DNA from: an uncultured Paraburkholderia sp.
GTDB taxonomy: Bacteria; Pseudomonadota; Gammaproteobacteria; Burkholderiales; Burkholderiaceae
DNA length: 64,000 bases
Reading direction: 5' to 3'
Assembly: GCA_940746715.1 (NCBI GenBank)
Contig: CALNWN010000003.1
Span: forward strand, 186,001-250,000
The notes beneath the pieces were generated by a model. The model had not been told where the DNA came from. It did not search any database and saw only the letters and a program-made list of their open reading frames with translations. A program made the position numbers and the translations under genes. This document shows positions 19,234 through 27,594 of the stretch, one piece after another (position 1 is the first letter of the stretch; every line of letters begins with the position of its first letter).

Positions 19234-20550
19234 ATGAGCAGCATTCACCAACCTGAAGACCTCGGCGTGCTTCGCTTCATCACCGCGGGCAGCGTCGACG
19301 ACGGCAAGAGCACGTTGATCGGCCGCCTGCTGTACGACAGCAAGGCTGTGCTGTCCGACCAGTTGTCCGCACTGTCCCGCGCCAAGAACAAGCGCACCGT
19401 GGGCGACGAAATCGACCTCGCGCTGTTGACGGACGGTCTCGAAGCCGAACGCGAGCAGGGCATTACGATCGACGTCGCGTATCGCTATTTCGCTACGGCG
19501 AAGCGCAAGTTCATCATCGCCGATACGCCGGGGCACGAGCAGTACACGCGCAACATGGTGACGGGCGCGTCGACCGCGCATGCGGCGATCATTCTCGTCG
19601 ACGCGACGCGCGTGACGTTCGTCGACGGCGTCGCGCAACTGTTGCCGCAGACCAAGCGTCACAGCGCGATCGTCAAGCTGCTCGGCTTGCAGCATGCGAT
19701 CGTCGCGATCAACAAGATGGATCTCGTCGACTACAGCGAGACGCGTTTCAACGAAATCCGCGATGCGTATGTCGAACTCGCGCGCCAACTCGGCCTGTCC
19801 GACGTGCGTTTCGTGCCGGTGTCGGCGCTGAAGGGCGACAACATCGTGACCGCGAGCGAACGCATGCCGTGGTACGCGGGCGAGCCGCTTCTCGATCTGC
19901 TCGAAGCGTTGCCTGTCGAAGTGGCGACGGGTGAGGCGCTGCGCTTCCCGGTGCAATGGGTTGCGCGCCAGGACGGCAGCCAGGCCGACGATTTCCGCGG
20001 CTACATGGGCCGCGTCGAATCGGGCGAAGTGAAGGTGGGCGACACCATCGTCGTGCTGCCGGCCAATCGCGAAGCCACGGTTGCGGAGATTATCGCGCCG
20101 GTGGTGGGCGGCACGGCTGCGGTCGACCGTGCGTTCGCCGGTCAGACGGTGACCATCCGCCTCGCGGAAGACGTGGACGTGTCGCGCGGCGATACGTTCG
20201 TGCTGCGCGAAGTGGCACCGGAACCGGCAAAGAAGCTCGAAGCCGATCTGTGCTGGTTCGACGACACGCCGCTTTCCACGCAGCGCAAGTACCTGCTGAA
20301 GCAGACCACGAACACCGTATTCGCGCGCATTGGCTCGGTCAAGGAAGTGCTCGACGTGCATACGCTGTCGCACTCCACCGAACGCCGCGAACTGGCGATG
20401 AACGACATTGGCCGCGTGGCGCTGACGCTGCAAAAGCCGCTGGTATGCGACGTGTACGACGCGCATCAAGGCACGGGTGCATTCGTGCTGATCGACGAGG
20501 CGACGCATCACACGGTCGCGGCCGGCATGATCCGCGGGTTTTCCGCGTAA
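19234..20550 (+). CDS. cysN: sulfate adenylyltransferase subunit 1 (GTPase)
   Basis: 438 residues, intact, an EF-Tu-like GTPase that drives APS synthesis by CysD. G1 GSVDDGKST (19-27), G3 DTPGHEQ (97-103) and G4 NKMD (160-163) are present, followed by two beta-barrel domains. No APS-kinase (CysC) domain is fused at the C terminus, which agrees with an APS-using CysH. It lies directly after cysD in the same unit and before the siroheme methyltransferase. Confidence 0.95.
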   Translation: MSSIHQPEDLGVLRFITAGSVDDGKSTLIGRLLYDSKAVLSDQLSALSRAKNKRTVGDEIDLALLTDGLEAEREQGITIDVAYRYFATAKRKFIIADTPGHEQYTRNMVTGASTAHAAIILVDATRVTFVDGVAQLLPQTKRHSAIVKLLGLQHAIVAINKMDLVDYSETRFNEIRDAYVELARQLGLSDVRFVPVSALKGDNIVTASERMPWYAGEPLLDLLEALPVEVATGEALRFPVQWVARQDGSQADDFRGYMGRVESGEVKVGDTIVVLPANREATVAEIIAPVVGGTAAVDRAFAGQTVTIRLAEDVDVSRGDTFVLREVAPEPAKKLEADLCWFDDTPLSTQRKYLLKQTTNTVFARIGSVKEVLDVHTLSHSTERRELAMNDIGRVALTLQKPLVCDVYDAHQGTGAFVLIDEATHHTVAAGMIRGFSA

Positions 20551-20605
20551 GCGCTGCCCGGTTATCGCGCGCGGCGTGAGCGCACTGAACAACAGGCTTG
20601 AGCAA

Positions 20606-21359
20606 ATGGGCAAGGTTTATCTGATCGGCGCGGGACCCGGCGCCGCCGGTGCGCGGCGCGCGGCTTCTCGCGACCGCCGACGTCGTTCTGCATGACGCGC
20701 TCGTCGAGCCGGCCATGCTCGACTACGCGCCGACGCACGCGCGGCGCATCGCGGTGGGCAAGCGCTGCGGGCAGTTGTCCACGGCGCAGCAGTTCATCAA
20801 CAAGCAGATCGTCGACGCCGCGCTCGAACACGAAGTCGTGGTGCGCCTGAAGGGAGGCGACCCCATGCTGTTTGGCCGCGCCGACGAGGAAATGCGTGCG
20901 CTGGAGGCGGCGGGCATCGCGTATGAGGTGGTGCCTGGCATTACGGCCGCGCTCGCCAGCGCGGCCTCGCTGAAGCGTTCATTGACGTTGCGCGGCGTGT
21001 CGCGCAGCGTGGCCTTGGCTACGTTCAGCCGCGCGCCGGGCTCGGACGAAATACGCGAGCAGGTGAATGCGGATTCGCTCGTGTTCTACATGGGCCGTGA
21101 CAGCGGGGTGGAGATTGCCCAGCAACTGATCGACGCGGGCAAGCCGGTTACGACGCCTGTCGCGATTGTCGAGGCTTGCAGCACCGAACGCGAGCGGATG
21201 TTGACGTTGACGCTGGAACAGCTCGCTGCTGGCGAAGCGCAGAGATGGGTGAATGCTTCGCAGCCTAGTTTGCTGATGATCGGCGAGGCGTTCGCGGAGC
21301 GGGAAGGAGCGAAGGACGTGGTCAGGTCTGTCGTGGGTGGGGTGTTGGTGGCGGCTTAG
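20606..21359 (+). pseudogene. cobA: uroporphyrinogen-III C-methyltransferase with 11-bp deletion
   Basis: Makes precorrin-2 for siroheme, the cofactor of sulfite reductase. The ATG at 20606 starts MGKVYLIGAGPGAA, then the frame is lost: comparison with the family (GPGAADLITVRGARLL) shows an 11-bp deletion near 20645 that removes DLIT. The remainder (ARLLATADVVLHDALV, VVRLKGGDPMLFGRADEE, YEVVPGITAALASAA, VFYMGRDSG) is open in another frame to 21359. An internal GTG at 20649 would yield a protein without the SAM-binding GAGPG loop. The window shows no second copy; cobA/cysG paralogues may exist elsewhere. Confidence 0.85.
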
Positions 21360-21365
21360 AAAAAC

Positions 21366-21746
21366 TCAAACCCGCCGCAAACAATACCCCACGACAGCAT
21401 CAAGCACAGCGTCATCCTCGCCCACCGCGCCAGCGCAGCGAATCTCCACCGCAGGCAGCGCCTCCCGGCACCGCTCGATCAAATCGGGCAAGTCCTTCCT
21501 GATATGCCCGCCTTGCCCAAAAAACACGGGCACGACGGTAATGACATCGCAGCCGTCGGCCGCGAGCTGGCTCACCGCGGTGGGCAAGTCTGGCTCCATC
21601 AACTCCAGAAAAGCCAAGCGGACATGCCCATCGTCGCCGCCCGAGCCGCGCGCGGCGCGCAGCTTCGCAGCGAGCCGCTCGAACGGCTCACGCCAGCGCA
21701 CATCGCGTGCGCCGTGACCAAACAGGATCAACCCGTGCGTAGCCAT
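21366..21746 (-). CDS. cbiX: sirohydrochlorin chelatase, small CbiX type
   Basis: 126 residues, the short homodimeric CbiX. His11 in LILFGHGARD and His81 in VFFGQGGHIRKDLP are the conserved metal-handling histidines. It inserts cobalt or iron into sirohydrochlorin, the product that follows precorrin-2, for cobalamin or siroheme. It is convergent with the broken cobA (6 bp apart) and starts 11 bp after lptG on the same strand, so it is probably transcribed from the lptFG promoter. That placement may explain why it is intact while its pathway partner next door is not. Confidence 0.88.
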   Translation of the reverse strand: MATHGLILFGHGARDVRWREPFERLAAKLRAARGSGGDDGHVRLAFLELMEPDLPTAVSQLAADGCDVITVVPVFFGQGGHIRKDLPDLIERCREALPAVEIRCAGAVGEDDAVLDAVVGYCLRRV

Positions 21747-21757
21747 CGCGAAGGCTC

Positions 21758-22906
21758 CTAATGGCGATCAACCCACTTCAGCCCGACTAGGCCGAGCACC
21801 AGATAAACCAGTCCCGGCGTCGCCGCCGTCAAGGGCGCGGGCCACGTGTTCAGCGTGCCGATATGCGAGAACAGCGTGTTGAACAACTGGAAGCTCATGC
21901 CGAGCATGATCCCGCCGAACACCTTTATGCCTACTACGCCGGCTCGCGTATGCAGATACGCAAAGGGCAGTGAGAGCACCAGCATCACAAACACCGCAAA
22001 CGGGTACAGCAGCTTGCGCCATAGCGCGATTTCATAGCGCTGCGTGTCCTGATGGTTCTCGGTCAGATGCTGGATGTAGCGGAACAGGTTGAACATCGAC
22101 ATGCGATCCGGCGACACCAGCAGCACCGACAGAATCTGCGGCGTCAATTCCGAGCGCAGCGAATATTTAGGCAGCGCGACCTGCTTCGCGCGATACACCG
22201 GGTTCAGCGCGTCGGCCGGCGTGCCCGCAGGCGGCGGTACGTCGATCAATTGCGTATCCGTTACACCCGTCAATTGCCAATGACCGGGCGGCTGATAAAC
22301 GCCGCTCTTCGCAATGCGCACGTTAGAGAGCCGGAATTTCGAATCGAACTCGTAGATCCGTACGTTGCTGATGGTCGCGTCCGGCTTCAGTTCGCCGACG
22401 TTGACAAAGCGCGTGACCTGCTCGCCGTCCGCGCGCGCGGTCAACGTGTCCTTCACCCACACGCCCGACTGGAAGTTGCTCGACACCGACGACCCCAGCG
22501 CCTCGAGCCGCACGCGCTCCGACAACTGATCGGTGTACGGGCCGATCACCTCGCCGATCAGGTAGGTGAGAAACACCAGCGGAATGCCGATTTTCAGCAG
22601 GGAGCGCAGCGCCTGATTGGTAGCGAGTCCCGACACGCGGAAAATCGTGTACTCCGAATTCGCGGCCATTTGCGCGAACACATAAATCGCGCTGATCAAC
22701 GCGGCGACGGGAATGATCTCGTAGAAGCGCGACGGCGTCTGCAGCGCGACGCGCAGCACCGCGTACTGGAATTTATAGTTGCCGTGGCCGACCGAATTCA
22801 GTTCGTTGATCAGGTCGAAGAAGAAAAACAGACCCGAGAACGCGAACAGAATGAAAATGAACGTGAGGTAGACCTGACGCGCAAAGTACCTTTCATAGAT
22901 ACGCAT
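21758..22906 (-). CDS. lptG: LPS export permease LptG
   Basis: 382 residues with the LptF/LptG fold: three N-terminal membrane helices (MRIYERYFARQVYLTFIFILFAFSGLF region), a periplasmic beta-jellyroll of about 200 residues, then three C-terminal helices ending LVLGLVGLKWVDRH. With LptF and LptB it extracts lipopolysaccharide from the inner membrane toward the Lpt bridge. It follows lptF with a 3-bp gap on the minus strand. No lesion seen, as expected for an essential gene. Confidence 0.93.
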   Translation of the reverse strand: MRIYERYFARQVYLTFIFILFAFSGLFFFFDLINELNSVGHGNYKFQYAVLRVALQTPSRFYEIIPVAALISAIYVFAQMAANSEYTIFRVSGLATNQALRSLLKIGIPLVFLTYLIGEVIGPYTDQLSERVRLEALGSSVSSNFQSGVWVKDTLTARADGEQVTRFVNVGELKPDATISNVRIYEFDSKFRLSNVRIAKSGVYQPPGHWQLTGVTDTQLIDVPPPAGTPADALNPVYRAKQVALPKYSLRSELTPQILSVLLVSPDRMSMFNLFRYIQHLTENHQDTQRYEIALWRKLLYPFAVFVMLVLSLPFAYLHTRAGVVGIKVFGGIMLGMSFQLFNTLFSHIGTLNTWPAPLTAATPGLVYLVLGLVGLKWVDRH

Positions 22907-22909
22907 TGG

Positions 22910-24007
22910 TCACGCTCCCTGCGTACGGTTGAACATGGCGCGCGTGAAGAGCGGCCGGTTGCGCACGCGCAGCCAGAAAATGAACGCGACAACGCCCGCC
23001 ACGATCACATGCAGAATGACGAGCCCGAGGCCGAACGACATCTTGCCTTGCTCGATCCACGACTGCACCACGTTCAACAGGTTCGAATACGTCAGATAGA
23101 TCAGCACGGCCATCACGAGATTGATGGTGCGGCTGCGCCGCGGGTTCTGGTGCGCAAGCGGAATGGCAAGCAGCATCAGATTGATGGCGATGAGCGGCAG
23201 CCCCGCGCGCCACGCGAATTCGGCGAGATTTTCGTTGGTGGGATTGCGCAGCAGCGTAAGCGTCGGCGTGCCCGTGGTGGTCGGCATGTTGACGATCGGC
23301 TGGCTTTCGATTTTCACGCCGTAACGCTCGAACTCCATGATGCGGAAATCCGGATGGCCCGGTTCGCCTTCATAACGGCGGCCGTTCTCCAGCACGACGA
23401 AGCGGTCGCCGTTCTTGTGCGTTTCCATGTGACCGTTCTTCGAGACGACCACGTTGACCTTGCCGTTTTCCGTGCTCGTCACGAATACGTTTTCGACATG
23501 CCCCTGGTCGGGCGACATCTTCTCGATGAAAAACACGCGATGCGTGCTAGCGGATTCGCGGAACTGGCCGGGCGCGAGCAGCGAAACCTCGTCGCGCTGC
23601 TGGAAACGGGCACGAATCAGCTTGCTTTGCTGATTGGACCATGGCCAGCCGACGAACACGAAGAACATGATGAGAATCACGATCGGCGTGGCGAACATGC
23701 CGATCGGCTTGATGAATTGCGTGAGACTCACGCCCGAGGACAGCCACACGACCATCTCGGAGTCTTTGTACCAGCGCGTGAGCACGAACAGGATCGACAC
23801 GAACAGCGTGGCGACGAGCATGATGGCGAGATAGCCGATCACGGTCAGGCCGATCAGGACCAGCACGTCGCGCGGGTCGATCTCGCCTTGCGCCGCGAAG
23901 CCGACGATGCGGATCATCATCGTGGTCAGCACGAGCGTGAGCAGAACCATGAACACGGCACCAGCCGTATACGCTAGTTCGCGCTGGAGGGAGCGTTCGA
24001 AGATCAT
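22910..24007 (-). CDS. lptF: LPS export permease LptF
   Basis: 365 residues, intact. Begins MIFERSLQRELAYTAGAVF, with three N-terminal and three C-terminal membrane segments around a periplasmic jellyroll (EKMSPDQGHVENVFV region). Partner of LptG in the LptB2FG transporter. First gene of the minus-strand unit lptF-lptG-cbiX and divergent from pepA; the 138-bp gap between them must contain both promoters. Confidence 0.93.
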   Translation of the reverse strand: MIFERSLQRELAYTAGAVFMVLLTLVLTTMMIRIVGFAAQGEIDPRDVLVLIGLTVIGYLAIMLVATLFVSILFVLTRWYKDSEMVVWLSSGVSLTQFIKPIGMFATPIVILIMFFVFVGWPWSNQQSKLIRARFQQRDEVSLLAPGQFRESASTHRVFFIEKMSPDQGHVENVFVTSTENGKVNVVVSKNGHMETHKNGDRFVVLENGRRYEGEPGHPDFRIMEFERYGVKIESQPIVNMPTTTGTPTLTLLRNPTNENLAEFAWRAGLPLIAINLMLLAIPLAHQNPRRSRTINLVMAVLIYLTYSNLLNVVQSWIEQGKMSFGLGLVILHVIVAGVVAFIFWLRVRNRPLFTRAMFNRTQGA

Positions 24008-24145
24008 TATTGATGACGAGAGGGGGCGCTCTCAGCGACGCGCGGGTTGCTTTCCGTCACGCCTCCGGTGCAGCCGCCGCGGGAAAAATAGCGGATAATT
24101 GCGGCTTTCCATCCTAAGCCCAGATTTTATCCGAGGACAAGCGCG

Positions 24146-25687
24146 ATGGACTTTAGCATAAAAGCCTGTGATTGGACCAAAGGCTCGACAAACGGTTTCC
24201 TCACCGGAAAATCGGATTGCATCGTAATCGGCGTGTTCGAGTCGCAAACGCTCTCGGGCGCGGCACTTGAGATCGACGCGGCCACCAAGGGCCTCCTGAC
24301 CCGCATCATCAAGGCGGGCGACATGGACGGGAAAGCAGGCAGCACGCTGTTCCTGCATGAAGTCTCGGGTATCGGCGCATCGCGCGTGCTGCTCGTCGGG
24401 CTCGGCAAACAGGACGCTTTCAGTCAGAAAGCCTACGGCGAAGCGGTGCGCGCAGCATGGCGCGCGCTTCTCGCCACCCGGATCGTGCAGGTCACCTTCA
24501 CACTGGCGCAACTGCCCATCCTCGAGCGTTCGGCCGACTGGGGCGTGCGCGCCGCGATTCTCGCGTTGCGCGAACTGACCTACAAGTTTACGCAGATGAA
24601 GAGCAAGCCGGACAACTCGGCGCGCGCGTTGAAACGCATTGTCTTCAGCGTGAATACTGGCGACGAGAAGGCCGCCAAGCTTGCCGCGCGGCAGGGCGCC
24701 GCGCTTGCCAACGGCATGGATCTGACGCGCGACCTCGGCAACCTGCCGAGCAACGTGTGCACGCCGACCTATCTCGCGAACACCGCGAAAAAGCTCGCGA
24801 AAGACTGGAAGCTGAAGGTTGAGGTGCTCGGCGAAAAACAGTGCGAAGCGCTCAAGATGGGATCATTCCTGTCGGTCACGGCCGGTGCGGTCGAGCCCGC
24901 GCAGTTCATCGTGCTGCAGTATCAGGGCGCCGCCGCGAAGGCCGCGCCGGTGGTGCTGGTGGGCAAGGGCGTGACGTTCGATACCGGCGGCATTTCGCTC
25001 AAGCCGGGCGAAGCCATGGACGAAATGAAGTACGACATGTGCGGTGCCGGCTCGGTGCTGGGCACGCTGCGCGCGGTCGCCGAAATGGGCTTGAAGATCA
25101 ACGTGGTCGGCATCATTCCGGCCGTCGAGAACATGCCCTCGGGCACGGCGACCAAGCCGGGTGACATCGTCACGAGCATGAAGGGACTGACGATCGAAGT
25201 GCTCAACACGGACGCCGAAGGCCGCCTGATTTTGTGCGACGCGCTCACTTACGCCGAGCGCTTCAAGCCCGCGGCGGTGATCGACATTGCCACGCTCACA
25301 GGCGCGTGCATCATCGCGCTCGGCCATCACAACAGCGGCCTGTTCTCGAAGGACGACGCGCTTGCGGGCGAGTTGCTCGATGCGTCGCGCGAGGCGTCGG
25401 ACCCGGCGTGGCGCCTGCCGCTCGACGACGAATATCAGGAGCAGCTCAAGTCCAACTTCGCGGACATCGCCAATATCGGCGGGCGTCCGGCGGGCAGCGT
25501 GACGGCAGCGTGCTTCCTGTCGCGCTTCACCGACGCCTATCCGTGGGCGCACCTCGACATCGCCGGTACGGCCTGGAAGAGCGGCGCGGCGAAGGGGGCG
25601 ACGGGGCGGCCGGTGCCCTTGCTCGCGCAGTTTCTGATCGACCGCGCCGCGGACGGCCGCCCCGCGGATAGCCGCCCCGCCCAATGA
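24146..25687 (+). CDS. pepA: cytosol (leucyl) aminopeptidase
   Basis: 513 residues, M17 family dizinc/manganese aminopeptidase that removes N-terminal residues from peptides in the cytoplasm. The metal and catalytic motifs [11 protein letters not shown] (about 272) and NTDAEGRL (353-360) are intact, as is the N-terminal macro-like domain. The C terminus ends in a short imperfect repeat ([12 protein letters not shown]) from two 15-bp near-copies. Start chosen at ATG 24146, preceded by GAGGACA. Neighbours lptF (divergent) and holC (downstream) are the usual ones. Confidence 0.94.
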   Translation: MDFSIKACDWTKGSTNGFLTGKSDCIVIGVFESQTLSGAALEIDAATKGLLTRIIKAGDMDGKAGSTLFLHEVSGIGASRVLLVGLGKQDAFSQKAYGEAVRAAWRALLATRIVQVTFTLAQLPILERSADWGVRAAILALRELTYKFTQMKSKPDNSARALKRIVFSVNTGDEKAAKLAARQGAALANGMDLTRDLGNLPSNVCTPTYLANTAKKLAKDWKLKVEVLGEKQCEALKMGSFLSVTAGAVEPAQFIVLQYQGAAAKAAPVVLVGKGVTFDTGGISLKPGEAMDEMKYDMCGAGSVLGTLRAVAEMGLKINVVGIIPAVENMPSGTATKPGDIVTSMKGLTIEVLNTDAEGRLILCDALTYAERFKPAAVIDIATLTGACIIALGHHNSGLFSKDDALAGELLDASREASDPAWRLPLDDEYQEQLKSNFADIANIGGRPAGSVTAACFLSRFTDAYPWAHLDIAGTAWKSGAAKGATGRPVPLLAQFLIDRAADGRPADSRPAQ

Positions 25688-25757
25688 CGCATTGCAGTAA
25701 GGTCGCGCGCGCCGGAATGTTTGCCGTGTCGGCGAAAAGCGCACAGCGGAGCCGCCG

Positions 25758-26174
25758 ATGACTCGAATCGATTTCCACTCGAACGTCGGCGACTCGCTGC
25801 TGTACGCGTGCCGCCTCGCGCGCAAGGCATACCAGGCGGGGCAGCCCACCATCGTCGTCGCGGAGCCGGAGCGGCTGCGCGCGTTCGACGAGCAGTTGTG
25901 GACCTTTTCGGCGCTCGACTTCGTGCCGCACTGCATGGCGGGCACGCCGCTCGCTGCACAAACGCCGATCGTGCTGGCCGCGAATCTCGACGACGTCCCG
26001 CATCACCAGGTTCTGCTCAACCTGGGCGCGAGCGTGCCCGCGCAATTCGCGCGCTTCGAAAGATTGCTCGAAGTGGTCGGTAACGCACATGACGAGCTCA
26101 TCGCCGGCCGCGAGCGCTATCGTTTCTATCGCGATCGCGGCTATGCTTTGAACAACTACAAGCAGGGCGGCTAG
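25758..26174 (+). CDS. holC: DNA polymerase III subunit chi
   Basis: 138 residues, intact. HolC links the clamp-loader subunit psi to single-strand binding protein at the replication fork. The N-terminal MTRIDFHSNVGDSLLYACRLARKAY and the C-terminal RERYRFYRDRGYALNNYK are characteristic. It follows pepA by 70 bp in the order usual for the group. Confidence 0.92.
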   Translation: MTRIDFHSNVGDSLLYACRLARKAYQAGQPTIVVAEPERLRAFDEQLWTFSALDFVPHCMAGTPLAAQTPIVLAANLDDVPHHQVLLNLGASVPAQFARFERLLEVVGNAHDELIAGRERYRFYRDRGYALNNYKQGG

Positions 26175-26275
26175 GCTTTCGTCCTACCTCGCGTTGTGCT
26201 TCGTGTTGCGGTCTGGCGAGGCGCTCGACGCACACGCGGCCCGCTTTTGCTACGACTCAAACACGGAGGGCGCAC

Positions 26276-26957
26276 GTGTCCGATCCCAACGATAACTCGA
26301 TCCCCATCCTGCAAGAAGTGCTCGTGCCGGGTCACGCGGCACAGCGGCGCTGCGCCGGCCTCGACTTCCGCCTCACCGGCCTCGACTCCGGCCGCTCGTC
26401 CGGCTGACACGCCGCTGCGCACATCCGAGGAGCTTCGCGAGCCCGGCTTGCAAGCAGAGCCCGAACTCGCGCCGCAGCCGGTGCTGTCGCCGGAAGAAAC
26501 GCTGGCTCCCGAGCCCGTGCTCGCACCGGAGCCCGCTGCGGTTCACGCGCAGCCCAAGATCCATTCCGACGATGCCCACCGCGCAGAGGAAGCCGAGCAC
26601 GCGCATGACGAGGTGCTCGCGGCATCGGCGCGGGTGTTCGACCGGACCGAGCCGCCGCCGCTGGAAGCCGGCGCCACGGTCCCGCCGGACATCGCGCAGG
26701 ACGGCGGCGAGCAGATTCCTGCCGCCATCGATGCTGAGCTGATCGCCGGACGTCTACGCGAACGGTTTGCGGGTTTCCTCGCGGGCGACGGACGCGCCAT
26801 CGTCGAAGCGCGCTGCCGCAGCGCCGTGCAGGAGCACACCACGCGGCTCGTCGATCAGATCACGCGCGAGGTGGTGTCGACACTGGAAAAAGAAATGACC
26901 GGCTGGGTACGCGAAGCGGTTGAAGCGGAGATGGCGCGGCGAAGCTCTGGCGGGTGA
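26276..26957 (+). pseudogene. DUF2486-type hypothetical protein, frameshifted
   Basis: The gene downstream of holC in Burkholderia. A GTG at 26276 starts SDPNDNSIPILQEVLVPG, the conserved N terminus. Soon after, near 26330-26345, the frame is lost and the first frame ends at a TGA near 26405. The long acidic, Ala/Pro-rich middle and the conserved C-terminal helix (RLRERFAGFLAGDGRAIVEARCR to VREAVEAEM) are open in the next frame to 26957. Function unknown. The low-complexity start of the linker makes slippage a likely cause. Confidence 0.7.
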
Positions 26958-27039
26958 TGGTCCCGTATTGATTGCGACTTGGCTGCTTGGAAAGCACAGC
27001 TCACGCGCGGCCAGACGCATTCGCTCGGCGCAAGCTCGG

Positions 27040-27381
27040 CTACTTTAACGTCAACACCCAGCTTGCCAGGGTGGCGGCTTGCTCGGGCGTGAGCTGCGTG
27101 TTGGCGAGCATCGGCACCTGGCCCCACACGCCCGTGCTGCCATCAAGAATCTTGTGCTTCAGGTAGGTGGCGGCGTCCTCGCGGCCCGAGTATTTTGCGG
27201 CGACGTCGTGCAGCGCCGGCCCCATGAACGGGCGCGCCACCGAGTGGCAGCTCATGCAGTTCTGCTGTTGTGCAAGCGCGAGCCCGGTCGCCGCTTCCGC
27301 ATGCGCCGTCGCGCTGACGCCGATGGAGAGGGCGGCGGACACCGCAGCCGCTGCAAGCACCGCATACGACATTGATTTCAT
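27040..27381 (-). CDS. small class I cytochrome c (c551/c552-like)
   Basis: 113 residues from ATG 27381. A Sec signal peptide (MKSMSYAVLAAAAVSAALS, cleaved after AHA near residue 28) exports it; the haem site is Cys42-x-x-Cys45-His46 (NCMSCH) and the probable distal ligand is Met91 (QVPMLANTQL). A periplasmic electron carrier of about 9 kDa once mature. It lies downstream of ilvD on the same strand but is separated by a terminator-like hairpin, so it probably has its own promoter. Confidence 0.88.
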   Translation of the reverse strand: MKSMSYAVLAAAAVSAALSIGVSATAHAEAATGLALAQQQNCMSCHSVARPFMGPALHDVAAKYSGREDAATYLKHKILDGSTGVWGQVPMLANTQLTPEQAATLASWVLTLK

Positions 27382-27434
27382 TCTAGTCTCCGCCGGTGCA
27401 GTTGCCCGACTTGTGGTGCCAGCATTATAAAAGG

Positions 27435-27466
27435 AAAGGGGCACACGGTTTTTCGTGCGCCCCTTT
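27435..27466 (-). terminator. predicted rho-independent terminator after ilvD
   Basis: A hairpin with 13-bp arms and one mismatch (AAAGGGGCACACG against CGTGCGCCCCTTT) and a 6-base loop. On the minus strand it is followed by a T-rich stretch, placing it between ilvD and the cytochrome gene. Confidence 0.6.
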
Positions 27467-27594
27467 CGCTTTTACGTAGGCATGGCGGCCGGATTTTTGC
27501 AGACCGCTGCTTGAGACTGCTTCATAAGACCGCTGCGCCATGCCGCCGCCTTCGCGGAGCTTGTTCGCCACGCCTTGCGAGGACTCCGCTCGTG

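Noticed and set aside
18226..20613. 795-residue open frame on the minus strand across cysD-cysN
   Set aside because: Antisense shadow of two well-matched genes; composition is Arg/His-rich with no recognisable domain, typical of GC-rich third-position effects.
22052..23977. 641-residue plus-strand frame opposite lptG and lptF
   Set aside because: Antisense to two essential genes with complete motifs; Arg/His/Asp-rich and without any domain.
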